Shown in pieces: positions 26,570-35,513 of a DNA stretch of 64,000 nt. This DNA comes from Rhizobium terrae (lineage in GTDB: Bacteria; Pseudomonadota; Alphaproteobacteria; Rhizobiales; Rhizobiaceae). The DNA lies in assembly GCF_003425685.1 (NCBI RefSeq), contig NZ_QJKM01000015.1:62001-126000 (forward strand), written 5' to 3'. The notes under the pieces are model-generated. The model was not told where the DNA came from and ran no database searches. It was given only the letters and a program-made list of their open reading frames with translations. Within the stretch, counting starts at the first letter, position 1, and each line of letters begins with the position of its first letter. Both the position numbers and the translations under genes were made by a program.

Positions 26570-26913
26570 CTACGCTACGCAAACTTTCCGATGGGATTCG
26601 CGTCTATTCGACCATTCTAATGTCATTGGAAGAGTTAGGAAAAGAACAAACTCTTGCCCCATTCCTTGTGTCACTGATTAACGAAACGCATGAAATTCCC
26701 TGCCGCACGAGAGGTTTGAGCCCATAGCGAGGAGTTGTAATCTTCACGCCTGGATCGAGACAGGTGGGACATTCATCAAATCGAAACGGTTCGTTGACGC
26801 TTTCGTAACCAGGATTAAGTCAAAATGAACCGAATCAGGATCATGCCTGGCAAGGCTTGCCCGTCCGGGCCCCCAACTGGGCCATTGAGATAGAACAGAA
26901 CCGGCAGGAGACC
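26570..26913. other. Non-coding interval between ECF sigma gene and IalB gene
   Basis: 344 bases with divergent genes on either side, so it must contain both promoters. I see no confident -35/-10 or GGAAC-type ECF motif. The segment around 26788-26810 (ACGGTTCGTTGACGCTTTCGTAACC) is the most promoter-like part for the plus strand. No gene or repeat recognised. Confidence 0.4.
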
Positions 26914-27465
26914 ATGTCTGTAAGAATTATCGCCACCGCATTGGCAATCACGCTCGCAAGCGCAGGTCTGGCATCCGCTCAAGCGCCGAAGAATACCGCG
27001 CCCGCCAAGCCGCAGCAGGCAGCCGCACCTGCTCCGACCCGCATCCAGCAGTTCAAGGCATGGGGTGCCTATTCCTACAAGTCGGGCGCCAGCACCGTCT
27101 GCTACGTGCTTTCCGTGCCGACGACGAAGGAGCCGGCAAGCGTCGATCACGGCGATATCTTCTTCATCGTTTCGCAGCGCCCGGGCCAGAACATTTCCTA
27201 CGAGCCGCAGGCTATGGTCGGCTATGCGCTGCAGGCGAATTCCAAGGTCACCGTGACGATCGACAACAAGAACTTCACGATGTTCACCAAGGACAAGGCT
27301 GCCTGGGTGGAGAACGCTGCGGAAGAGCCGGCTCTCGTTGCAGCGATGAAGACCGGCCATAACATGAGCGTCAGCGCCGTCTCCGGCCGCGGCACCAAGA
27401 CGTCCTACGCCTATTCCCTGCAAGGCATTTCGGCTGCGCTGAAGCAGATCGAATCCTGCAAATAA
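26914..27465 (+). CDS. Invasion-associated locus B (IalB) family protein
   Basis: 183 aa with a signal peptide (about 1-22, GLASAQ), an Ala/Pro-rich linker and the IalB domain (about 48-183): WGAYSYKSGASTVCYVLSVP, DIFFIVSQRPGQNISYEPQ, SYAYSLQGISAALKQIESCK. The two cysteines (CYVL and ESCK) probably pair. Named for a Bartonella invasion locus, but common in free-living rhizobia, where the role is unknown; periplasmic. The ATG at 26914 has GGCAGGAG before it. A strong terminator follows at 27489-27515. Confidence 0.9.
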   Translation: MSVRIIATALAITLASAGLASAQAPKNTAPAKPQQAAAPAPTRIQQFKAWGAYSYKSGASTVCYVLSVPTTKEPASVDHGDIFFIVSQRPGQNISYEPQAMVGYALQANSKVTVTIDNKNFTMFTKDKAAWVENAAEEPALVAAMKTGHNMSVSAVSGRGTKTSYAYSLQGISAALKQIESCK

Positions 27466-27488
27466 GCTAGATTTTGCCAAATGATCCC

Positions 27489-27515
27489 AAAAGGCCGGTC
27501 GGGGACCGGCCTTTT
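27489..27515 (+). terminator. Rho-independent terminator after IalB gene
   Basis: Perfect 12-bp stem AAAAGGCCGGTC/GACCGGCCTTTT with a 3-base GGG loop, 23 bases after the stop, ending in TTTT. Symmetric A and T tracts also allow function in reverse. Confidence 0.92.
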
Positions 27516-27693
27516 GCATTCGATCGATTTTCAAGCGGATAGTGACGCGCCGGCATTTTGATGATAAATGCCGGCTCAACAGTGGTCCGACGCTTGAACT
27601 GCCTTCCGGGCCAATCCAGATTTCACATAAAGACATGCCTTTTCCTCTCGCTTCGAAGCGCGGGAAATGGCCATGCATTGATGGGACAAAAGA

Positions 27694-28929
27694 ATGTCGG
27701 TTTCCGAGGCCGTACTGGCCCCCTTGAAGACGCCGCTCGTGCCGCGTCCGGACCTGATGTCGGGCAAGCCCTCGCTGATCGGCCTGACGCGCGAGATGAT
27801 GGCTGATGCGCTGAAGGAAAAGGGCGTCCCGGAAAAGCAGGTGCGCATGCGCGTCAGCCAGCTCTGGCACTGGCTCTATATCCGCGGCGTCTCCGATTTC
27901 GATGCCATGACCAACGTGGCGAAGGACATGCGCGAGATGCTGAAGACGCATTTCACCATCGCGCGCCCGGAAATCGTCGAGGAACAGGTTTCCAACGATG
28001 GCACGCGCAAATGGCTCCTGCGTTTTCCGCCGCGCGGGGCCGGCCGGCCCGTCGAGGTCGAGACGGTCTACATTCCCGAAGAAGGCCGAGGCACGCTGTG
28101 CATTTCGAGCCAGGTCGGTTGTTCGCTCACTTGTTCCTTCTGCCACACCGGTACGCAACGGCTTGTGCGCAACCTGACGGCGGAGGAAATTCTGTCGCAG
28201 CTCCTGCTTGCGCGCGACCGGCTGGGCGATTTTCCAGGCACCGACACGCCGCCCGGCGCCTTCGTGCCGACCGGCGAGCGCAAGGTCACCAATATCGTCA
28301 TGATGGGCATGGGCGAACCGCTCTACAATTTCGAGAGCGTCAAGACGGCGCTTCTGATCGCGACAGACGGCGATGGACTGTCGCTCTCGAAGCGTCGCGT
28401 CACGCTGTCGACCTCCGGCGTTGTCCCGGAAATCTACCGGACTGGCGAGGAGATCGGCGTCATGCTGGCGATTTCGCTGCATGCGGTGCGCGATGAACTG
28501 CGTGACATGCTGGTGCCGATCAACAAGAAATATCCGCTGAAGGAACTGCTCGAAGCCTGCCGCAAGTATCCGAGCCTGTCGAATGCCCGCCGCATCACCT
28601 TCGAATACGTGATGCTGAAGGATGTCAACGATAGCCTGGAGGATGCCAAGCTGCTGGTCCAGCTTTTGAAGGGCATCCCGGCGAAGATCAACCTGATCCC
28701 GTTCAATCCCTGGCCGGGCACCAACTATCAGTGTTCCGACTGGGCGCAGATCGAGAAGTTTGCCGATTTCATCAATCAGGCGGGGTATGCCTCGCCGATC
28801 CGCACCCCGCGCGGCCGCGACATCCTCGCCGCCTGCGGCCAGCTGAAATCGGAATCGGAACGGATGCGCAAGACCGAGCGTCTGGCTTTCGAAGCGATGA
28901 TGATCGCCGGCCACGGCGAGGACGATTGA
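27694..28929 (+). CDS. rlmN: Dual-specificity RNA methyltransferase RlmN
   Basis: A radical-SAM enzyme that methylates C2 of A2503 in 23S rRNA and A37 in tRNAs. 411 aa. The cluster motif CSLTCSFC (Cys143, 147, 150) is followed by HTGTQRLVRNLTAEEI. Other landmarks are NIVMMGMGEPLYN, LAISLHAVRDELRD and NLIPFNPWPG; the C-terminal segment TPRGRDILAACGQL carries the methyl-carrying Cys. An N-terminal extension of about 25 residues precedes the homologous part. Monocistronic: terminators or long gaps lie on both sides. Confidence 0.96.
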   Translation: MSVSEAVLAPLKTPLVPRPDLMSGKPSLIGLTREMMADALKEKGVPEKQVRMRVSQLWHWLYIRGVSDFDAMTNVAKDMREMLKTHFTIARPEIVEEQVSNDGTRKWLLRFPPRGAGRPVEVETVYIPEEGRGTLCISSQVGCSLTCSFCHTGTQRLVRNLTAEEILSQLLLARDRLGDFPGTDTPPGAFVPTGERKVTNIVMMGMGEPLYNFESVKTALLIATDGDGLSLSKRRVTLSTSGVVPEIYRTGEEIGVMLAISLHAVRDELRDMLVPINKKYPLKELLEACRKYPSLSNARRITFEYVMLKDVNDSLEDAKLLVQLLKGIPAKINLIPFNPWPGTNYQCSDWAQIEKFADFINQAGYASPIRTPRGRDILAACGQLKSESERMRKTERLAFEAMMIAGHGEDD

Positions 28930-29031
28930 GGGCCTCCAAAAAATAATTCCCGGGCCATGTCGATCCGCTTGCATCCCGTTCGTTATCGGTCACCATCGCA
29001 ATGAGGCGATGGCTGAACCGAGGAGACGAAC

Positions 29032-29385
29032 ATGAAATATATGGCGCTGATCTATGTGAACCCGAATACGTTGACGCCGCCGGATTCGCCGGAATTCGGC
29101 AAGATGATGGGCGGTTACCAGGCTGCCAACGAAACCTACAAGAGGGACGGTGTCTGGGTTGCCGGCGATGCGTTGCAGCCTTCGGCCACCGCCACCACCG
29201 TGCGGGTGCGCAACGGCAAGACCGAAACCATGGATGGTCCCTTCGCCGAAACCAAGGAACAGCTTGGCGGCTACTATATTTTCGACTGCGCCAATCTCGA
29301 TGAAGCGATCAGGTATGCATCGATGATCCCGCATGCCGCCACGGGCTGCGTCGAAGTGCGGCCGATCATGGTCTTCGACCGCTGA
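29032..29385 (+). CDS. YciI-related DGPF domain protein
   Basis: 117 aa. The DGPF motif is in ETMDGPFAETKEQLGGYYIFD, after a ferredoxin-like start MKYMALIYVNPN. Such proteins are encoded next to ECF42-type sigma factors, and here the stop overlaps the sigma gene start by one base (TGATG). The function of DGPF proteins is not known; they may act as small-molecule binding partners. AGGAGACGAAC precedes the ATG. Confidence 0.9.
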   Translation: MKYMALIYVNPNTLTPPDSPEFGKMMGGYQAANETYKRDGVWVAGDALQPSATATTVRVRNGKTETMDGPFAETKEQLGGYYIFDCANLDEAIRYASMIPHAATGCVEVRPIMVFDR

Positions 29386-30656
29386 TGGGCGAGAGCCCGG
29401 CGGCGGCTCCGGTTGCCGAGGCGATCGACAGGATCGCCCGGCAAGACGGCGGTCGCCTTCTTTCCAGTCTCGTCGGTTCACTCCGGGATTTCCAGCTCGC
29501 CGAAGACAGTCTTCAGGATGCGCTGGAATCGGCGCTGATCCACTGGAACCGCAACGGCCTGCCGGCCGCGCCGAATGCCTGGCTGATGCAGGTCGCCCGC
29601 CGCAAGGCGATCGACCGGCTGCGGCGCTCGGCCAATTTCCAGGCCAAATCGGCCGAAATCGCGCATCTCATCGACATGGAGAATGGATCTGCCACGGTCG
29701 ACGAACCTGACCCGATCGGCGATGAGCGGCTCAAGCTGATCTTCGCCTGCTGTCATCCGGCTCTCGACCGCAAGACCTGCGTGGCGCTGACGCTGCGTTC
29801 CGTCTGCGGCTTGAAGACCGAAGACATCGCGGATGCCTATCTCGACGGGCATGAGGCCATGGCCCAGCGGTTGGTGCGCGCACGGCACAAGATTGTCAAG
29901 GCCGGCATTGCCTATGAGGTCCCGGGGCCTGACGGCTGGGCGGCACGGCTCGAAAGCGTGCTTGCCGTCGTCTATCTCATCTTCAACGAAGGTTATGCCT
30001 CGGGAAGCGCTCTCCATATCCGCGCCGATCTCTGCGAGGAGGCGATCCGGCTCGGGCGGCTGTTGACCGGGCTTCGTCCCGGCGAGCCCGAGATCGAGGG
30101 CTTGCTGGCGCTGATGCTGCTGCATCACGCCCGCCGTGCCGCCCGGCTCGGCGCGGCGGGCGAAATCCTGACGCTCGAAGCGCAGGATCGCAGGCTTTGG
30201 GATCGAACCGAAATTTCCGAAGGTGTAGCGCTCATCGAACAGGCGCTGGGTCGCCGCCGGCCCGGAGCCTACCAGCTACAGGCGGCGATCATTGCCGTAC
30301 ATGCGGAGGCGGCGAGTTTCGCCGAGACCGACTGGCAGCAGATCGCCTGGCTTTATGCGGAGCTTTCCCACATGGCCGACAATCCCGTCTACGAACTCAA
30401 TCGCATCGTTGCAGTGTCCTATGTGGATGGTCCGGCCGCAGCGCTTGCCTGTCTCAAGCCCATTGCGCTTGCCTTGGTGCAATACCAGCCGTTTTATGCC
30501 GTACAGGCCGATCTCCTTGCCCGCGATGGGCAGATCGATCAGGCAGGGGTCGCCTATGCGCGAGCGATCGAGCTTTCCCAGTCCGAGGCGGAAAAGCGAT
30601 TTTTATCGCAGCGACTGGAAGCGCTTGGCCGCCGTTCCGCTATCGCGCCTGCGTGA
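29385..30656 (+). CDS. ECF42-type sigma factor with C-terminal TPR-like extension
   Basis: 423 aa, far longer than a usual ECF factor. Sigma2 (about 20-85) includes LQDALESALIHWNRNGLPAA and AWLMQVARRKAIDRLRR. Sigma4 (about 115-165) includes CVALTLRSVCGLKTEDIA. The rest (about 185-423) is the DUF6596/TPR-like extension: YLIFNEGYASGS, IRADLCEEAIRLGRLL and LPAx-type helical repeats to the end. ECF42 factors lack anti-sigma partners and use this extension for control. It is coupled to the DGPF gene. The last 17 bases overlap the tail of the LysE gene on the other strand. Confidence 0.92.
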   Translation: MGESPAAAPVAEAIDRIARQDGGRLLSSLVGSLRDFQLAEDSLQDALESALIHWNRNGLPAAPNAWLMQVARRKAIDRLRRSANFQAKSAEIAHLIDMENGSATVDEPDPIGDERLKLIFACCHPALDRKTCVALTLRSVCGLKTEDIADAYLDGHEAMAQRLVRARHKIVKAGIAYEVPGPDGWAARLESVLAVVYLIFNEGYASGSALHIRADLCEEAIRLGRLLTGLRPGEPEIEGLLALMLLHHARRAARLGAAGEILTLEAQDRRLWDRTEISEGVALIEQALGRRRPGAYQLQAAIIAVHAEAASFAETDWQQIAWLYAELSHMADNPVYELNRIVAVSYVDGPAAALACLKPIALALVQYQPFYAVQADLLARDGQIDQAGVAYARAIELSQSEAEKRFLSQRLEALGRRSAIAPA

Positions 30657-31281
30657 AGAAGATCTTTGCCGCGAAGATCGAGAAGACGCCCGCGAACGTA
30701 TAATCGATGCCGCGCAGTACCTTGGGGTTCGTCTGCAGCCATCCGGAAAGCCAGTCGGCTGCCAGCACGACGATCAGGTTCACGGGCATGCCGATGACGA
30801 TGAAATAAAAGCCGAGGAAGATCAGCTTGCCGGTGACGTGCGGATCGCCGGCCGTGACGAACTGCGGCAGGAAGGTCATGAAGAAGATAATGACCTTGGG
30901 GTTGAGAATATTGACCCAGAAGCCCGTCGAGATATTGGCGAGCGGGCTGCTCGCAGTCTTTTCCACTTGCTCCACCGAAAAATTCGAACCGAAGCGGATT
31001 GCCTGAATTGCAAGCCATAAAAGATAGGCAGCACCCCCCGTCTTCAGGATGAAGAAGGCGGTCGGCGAGGCTGTGATCAGTGCCGAGATTCCGAAGGCGA
31101 CGAGCAGGGTGTGGCAGACCACGCCGAGGCTGGTGCCGAGCACCACGAACAGCGCCGGGCGCCGTCCCTGACCGAGCGCGCGGCTGATCGACAGCGTCAT
31201 GTCCGGCCCCGGCGTCAGCGCCAGAAGCAGGCCGGCGGCGGTGAAGGCAAGCAGGGTGGCAAGGCTCGGCAGGAATTCCAT
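30640..31281 (-). CDS. LysE/RhtB family amino-acid exporter
   Basis: 213 aa, about six helices. The family opening is LLAFTAAGLLLALTPGPDM, followed by SISRALGQGRRPALFVVLGT, FWVNILNPKVIIFFMTFLPQ and a C-terminal helix. Exports amino acids or homoserine lactone-like compounds; substrate unknown. The ATG at 31281 has GAGGG in front, and the open frame upstream is not homologous. Its 3' end overlaps the ECF42 gene tail-to-tail by 17 bases. Confidence 0.92.
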   Translation of the reverse strand: MEFLPSLATLLAFTAAGLLLALTPGPDMTLSISRALGQGRRPALFVVLGTSLGVVCHTLLVAFGISALITASPTAFFILKTGGAAYLLWLAIQAIRFGSNFSVEQVEKTASSPLANISTGFWVNILNPKVIIFFMTFLPQFVTAGDPHVTGKLIFLGFYFIVIGMPVNLIVVLAADWLSGWLQTNPKVLRGIDYTFAGVFSIFAAKIFFTQAR

Positions 31282-31353
31282 GATGCCCTCGAATAGCCGG
31301 ATAAGGGATTTACCCCATTTATCCGGCTTTCGAAGCCGTGCCAAATCAAACTA

Positions 31354-32211
31354 TCAACGTCCGTCGATGAATTCCTTTGATGCATCGGCAAAATCTGGAT
31401 GCCAGCGCGACAGCGGCGGGCGGTTCTCGATGATGTCGCCGACCGCCCATGCCATGCGGCGCTCGTCGGTTGCCCGGTCGACGTCGTTATCGGGGCAGAG
31501 GATGTAGAAGTCGCCGTGCTCGATGCTGGTGAGCATGAACTCGACCGTCTGTTCCGGCGTCCAGGCGCCGGCCGGCTTTTGGATGCGGTCACCCTTGGTC
31601 AGGCTGGTAAACACGAAGCCGGGGATGAGCAGATGCGCTGAGACCTGGCAGTTCGGCGTGTTGCGCAACTCGTGCTGCAGCGCCTCCGTGAACGCCTTCA
31701 CGCCGGCCTTGGCGACGTTGTAGGCGGGATTGCCGGGCGGCGTGGTGATGCCCTGCTTGGAGCCCGTATTGATGATCAGCGACGGTTCGCCATGGGCGAT
31801 CATGGCGGGTCCGAACGTCCGCGTGCCGTTGATGACGCCCAGGAGATTGACGGCGAAGACGCTGTCCCAGTTGACCTGTGGCCCGAATATCGAGCTTCCC
31901 GGGCTGATCCCGGCATTGTTCATCAGCACATGCACTCGGCCGAAACGCTGGATGACGGCGCGTTCCAGCGCCTCGATCTCGTCAGGCTTCGACACATCGG
32001 TGCCGATGGCCGCGACATCGGCCTCCCCGTCCTCGGCGAGGGCCGCGACCTCGCGGCATGCTTCGGCGAGCCGTTCGCCTTCCAGATCGGCGAGGACGAC
32101 CAAAAGGCCCATGCGGGCGAATTCCTTGGCCGCTGCAAGACCGATGCCCGACGCGGCTCCGGTAATCACTGCGACATTGTCCTTCTTCAGAGCGGGATGA
32201 GTGATGGTCAT
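31354..32211 (-). CDS. Short-chain dehydrogenase/reductase
   Basis: 285 aa Rossmann-fold oxidoreductase. NAD(P) loop TGAASGIG (about 17-24), LADLEG after strand 2 suggesting NAD-type binding, NNAGISPGSS, catalytic Ser in INTGSKQG and catalytic YNVAK. The extended C-terminus (DVDRATDERRMAWAVGDII) is a recognisable subfamily trait. Substrate unknown. GAGGAG precedes the ATG. Divergent from argG across 196 bases. Confidence 0.92.
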   Translation of the reverse strand: MTITHPALKKDNVAVITGAASGIGLAAAKEFARMGLLVVLADLEGERLAEACREVAALAEDGEADVAAIGTDVSKPDEIEALERAVIQRFGRVHVLMNNAGISPGSSIFGPQVNWDSVFAVNLLGVINGTRTFGPAMIAHGEPSLIINTGSKQGITTPPGNPAYNVAKAGVKAFTEALQHELRNTPNCQVSAHLLIPGFVFTSLTKGDRIQKPAGAWTPEQTVEFMLTSIEHGDFYILCPDNDVDRATDERRMAWAVGDIIENRPPLSRWHPDFADASKEFIDGR

Positions 32212-32407
32212 GGCAGATCTCCTCTAGGGCGCTGCTGTTCAAAGGTCCGGCGGGATATGGAACTCGTAACCAAGCGTGTCAACGTGACATGGCAGTTACA
32301 GGTTGCCGGGTTTTTCTTGCACGCCCCAAGAAACTCGCTAAAAGTGCCGCAATTCCCGACAGAGCGGTTTCTTGATCGCTTCCACCCGCAGACGGACGTA
32401 AATCGAC

Positions 32408-33631
32408 ATGGCACTCCCGAAAGACGTAAAGAAGGTCGTTCTCGCCTATTCCGGCGGTCTCGACACCTCGATCATCCTGAAATGGCTGCAGACTGAGCTC
32501 GGCGCCGAGGTGGTGACCTTCACCGCCGATCTCGGCCAGGGCGAGGAACTGGAGCCGGCCCGCAAGAAGGCAGAGATGCTCGGCATCAAGGAGATCTATA
32601 TCGAGGACGTCCGCGAGGAATTCGTGCGCGATTTCGTCTTCCCGATGTTCCGTGCCAATGCCGTTTATGAAGGCGTCTATCTGCTCGGCACCTCGATCGC
32701 CCGTCCGCTCATTTCCAAGCACCTGATCGAGATCGCCAAAAAGACCGGTGCCGATGCCATCGCCCATGGTGCCACCGGCAAGGGCAACGACCAGGTGCGT
32801 TTCGAGCTTTCGGCCTATGCGCTGAACCCGGACATCAAGGTCATCGCGCCCTGGCGCGACTGGGCCTTCAAGAGCCGCACCGACCTTCTGAACTTCGCCG
32901 AGCAGAACCAGATCCCGGTCGCCAAGGACAAGATGGGCGAGGCGCCGTTCTCCGTCGACGCCAACCTGCTGCACTCCTCTTCGGAGGGCAAGGTTCTGGA
33001 AGACCCGGCCCAGGAAGCGCCGGAATACGTGCACATGCGCACCATTTCCCCGGAAGCGGCACCGGACAAGGCGACCGTCATCAAGGTCGGCTTCAAGAAG
33101 GGTGACGCGGTCTCGATCAACGGCGTCGCCATGTCGGCGGCAACCCTGCTCGCCACGCTCAACAATTACGGCCGCGACAACGGCATCGGTCGCCTCGATC
33201 TTGTCGAGAACCGCTATGTCGGCATGAAGTCGCGCGGTGTCTACGAGACTCCCGGCGGCACGATCCTGCTTGCCGCCCACCGCGCGATCGAGAGCATCAC
33301 GCTCGACCGGGGTGCGGCTCACCTCAAGGACGACCTGATGCCGCGTTACGCGGAGCTCATCTATTACGGCTTCTGGTTCTCGCCGGAGCGCGAAATGCTG
33401 CAGGCGCTGATCGATAAGAGCCAGGAGCATGTGGAAGGCGAAGTGACGCTGAAGCTCTACAAGGGCAACGTCATGGTCATCGGCCGCGAGAGCGAGAAGT
33501 CGCTCTATTCCGACAAGCTGGTCACCTTCGAGGACGACCAGGGCGCCTACGACCAGAAAGACGCAGCCGGCTTCATCAAGCTCAACGCGCTGCGCCTGCG
33601 CACGCTCGCCAAGCGCAATCTGGCGAAATAA
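32408..33631 (+). CDS. argG: Argininosuccinate synthase
   Basis: Joins citrulline and aspartate with ATP in arginine synthesis. 407 aa, full length. The PP-loop is LAYSGGLDTSIILKWL (about 13-28), with TADLGQGEELEPAR, GATGKGNDQVRFE and FSVDANLLHSSSEG further on. The ATG at 32408 is where homology begins (MALPKDVKKVV). A terminator sits 25 bases beyond the stop. Single-gene unit divergent from the SDR gene. Confidence 0.97.
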   Translation: MALPKDVKKVVLAYSGGLDTSIILKWLQTELGAEVVTFTADLGQGEELEPARKKAEMLGIKEIYIEDVREEFVRDFVFPMFRANAVYEGVYLLGTSIARPLISKHLIEIAKKTGADAIAHGATGKGNDQVRFELSAYALNPDIKVIAPWRDWAFKSRTDLLNFAEQNQIPVAKDKMGEAPFSVDANLLHSSSEGKVLEDPAQEAPEYVHMRTISPEAAPDKATVIKVGFKKGDAVSINGVAMSAATLLATLNNYGRDNGIGRLDLVENRYVGMKSRGVYETPGGTILLAAHRAIESITLDRGAAHLKDDLMPRYAELIYYGFWFSPEREMLQALIDKSQEHVEGEVTLKLYKGNVMVIGRESEKSLYSDKLVTFEDDQGAYDQKDAAGFIKLNALRLRTLAKRNLAK

Positions 33632-33655
33632 CTTGGCAGGGCGCCATCATCGAGG

Positions 33656-33687
33656 AAGCCCGCTTTCCTCCTGGAGGCGGGCTTTTT
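33656..33687 (+). terminator. Rho-independent terminator after argG
   Basis: Stem AAGCCCGC/GCGGGCTT around a 13-base loop, then TTT, 25 bases after the argG stop. It also lies just beyond the MFS gene coming from the other side. Confidence 0.9.
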
Positions 33688-33697
33688 CGTGCCTGGA

Positions 33698-34909
33698 TCA
33701 AACCTTTCGGCTGGCGGCTCGATAGCCGATGTAGCCGATCACCGCCGTGACGTGCATGGCGGGGATGATGATGCCGAAAGCCGGCAGGGGCGAGCCGATC
33801 GAGGCGGCGGCAACACCGCCGAGGAAGCCCGCGCCCATCTGCAGGAAGCCCATCATGGCGGAAGCGGAGCCGGCAATGTGCGGGAAGGGCATGAGACCGG
33901 CCGCCGTCATGTAGGGCGAAATGAAGGCGATGCCGAAGGCGCAAAGTGCGACCGGCCCCATGATCGACAGGAAAGTCGGGGGCAGGAAATGCACCGAGAG
34001 CGCCATGATGATCGCTCCGCTGCCACTGAAGATCAGTCCGACCATCGGTGCGCGTTCGGTAGGCAGCCATCTGGAGGCGATCCGCAGGCAAACCGAGCCC
34101 AGCAGAAAGAAGCCGGACTGCATCAGCATGCCCATGCCGAACTCGGTCGGCGTGAGCCCGACCTTCTCGATCATGATAAAGGGCAGAACCGCCGCCTGCG
34201 CGTACATCGAGCCGACGGAGCCCGCCAGCACCAGCGCGGCAAACAGGAAGCGCGGCAGGCTGATGATTTCGGCATAGGCCTGGACGAGGCGGAGCGGCTT
34301 CAACCGGCTCCGATCCGGAACCGTCGTCTCTGTCATGCAGACCGTCGACAGGAAAACCAGCAGCGCGCCGAAACCGACCATCAGCATGAAGACCGATCTC
34401 CAGCCGAACACGGCTAAGGCGAGGCCGCCGACCGTCGGGCCGAGTGACGGACCGATCGCCAGGATGATGCCCATCGTGTTGATGATCCGGGCTGCATCCC
34501 CGCCGTTGAACTGATCGCGAACGATGGCACGCGACACGGTGATGCCGACGGATGCGCCGATACCCTGGACAAGACGGCCGGCAAGCACCCATTCCACCGT
34601 CGGTGCGAAGGTGGAGAGCAGCGAACCGGCAAGGTAGATCGCCAGAAAGCTGAGTGAGGCGGATTTTCGACCGAATGCATCGGATACCGGCCCGGCGACG
34701 AGCTGCGCCAAGGCAAAACCGGCGAAATAGAGGGAAAGCGACATCTTGATCGCCGCCTCCGTCGTTTCGAAGGCGCGTACCAGTTCCGGCATGGCCGGCG
34801 TGTAGATCGCCATGGAAAGCGGCCCGATCGCCGTCAGCAGGGCGCCGATGATCGTCGTGCGGCGCTCGCTCATGCGCGCGGGGATGGGGGGCATGTTATC
34901 GGCTTTCAT
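33698..34909 (-). CDS. Bcr/CflA-type MFS multidrug exporter
   Basis: 403 aa with 12 helices. The Bcr/CflA opening is LLTAIGPLSMAIYTPAMPEL, and the motif between helices 2 and 3 is GPVSDAFGRKSASLS; the motif C region is LAIGPSLGPTVGG. Such DHA1 transporters expel drugs and metabolites by proton antiport. The start codon lies inside the MarR gene's end (14-base overlap), so the repressor and pump form one operon, and the pump is probably induced when MarR binds its ligand. Confidence 0.92.
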   Translation of the reverse strand: MKADNMPPIPARMSERRTTIIGALLTAIGPLSMAIYTPAMPELVRAFETTEAAIKMSLSLYFAGFALAQLVAGPVSDAFGRKSASLSFLAIYLAGSLLSTFAPTVEWVLAGRLVQGIGASVGITVSRAIVRDQFNGGDAARIINTMGIILAIGPSLGPTVGGLALAVFGWRSVFMLMVGFGALLVFLSTVCMTETTVPDRSRLKPLRLVQAYAEIISLPRFLFAALVLAGSVGSMYAQAAVLPFIMIEKVGLTPTEFGMGMLMQSGFFLLGSVCLRIASRWLPTERAPMVGLIFSGSGAIIMALSVHFLPPTFLSIMGPVALCAFGIAFISPYMTAAGLMPFPHIAGSASAMMGFLQMGAGFLGGVAAASIGSPLPAFGIIIPAMHVTAVIGYIGYRAASRKV

Positions 34910-35360
34910 CGGATCCCGTCTGCGGTGCCTGGATAGGGTTGAGGGCCTGGAGGTTCACATTGAAACTCGCCAGAGCTTCCCGCAGAATGCGATTGTTGTC
35001 CTCGCCGAGGCCTTCCGTCGCCTGGGCGATGATGACGCCGAGCTCGGTGCGAAGCGCACCGATCATTTCCTCGGATGCCTGGGTCAGGTTGATGCGCTTG
35101 GCGCGCCGGTCGGCGGAGCATTGCTGCCTTTCGATCAGCCCCAGGGCCTGGAGCTTGTCCAAGTAGGCGCAGAGCGTCATCGGCTCGACGCCCATGCGGG
35201 CGGCGATGTCGAGCTGGCGGCTGCCGTCGACGGCCGCGATATTCAGGAGGGCGCGTGCTTCGCCGGGCGTCAGCCCGAGGCCCGCCTGCGCGATACGGCG
35301 CTCGAAGGCGGCCCGAAGCAGCCGGGCGCTATCGACGATCAGTAAGCCCAATGTGTCCAT
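34896..35360 (-). CDS. MarR family transcriptional regulator
   Basis: 154 aa winged-helix regulator. The helix-turn-helix is QLDIAARMGVEPMTLCAYLD, followed by the wing LIERQQCSADRRAKRINLT with the family's DRR signature. It is translated before and overlaps the Bcr/CflA pump gene, the usual design of an autoregulated efflux operon. It is divergent from a LysE gene that starts 153 bases away and may share control of it. Ligand unknown. Cys in the wing (RQQCSADRR) might be redox-active; that is inference. Confidence 0.92.
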   Translation of the reverse strand: MDTLGLLIVDSARLLRAAFERRIAQAGLGLTPGEARALLNIAAVDGSRQLDIAARMGVEPMTLCAYLDKLQALGLIERQQCSADRRAKRINLTQASEEMIGALRTELGVIIAQATEGLGEDNNRILREALASFNVNLQALNPIQAPQTGSDESR

Positions 35361-35513
35361 GAACCCAGCCCGCCCCCTTCACGATGTCGGAGGATTTCAT
35401 AAGGCACCCTTACTATCTTTCGGGTGTGACGCAAATGGAAAACAGGGAAGCGCTTGCATTGACAGCGGGAAAACGGGACGCAAGATTGTCGCACCCATTT
35501 GAAGGAATCCATT

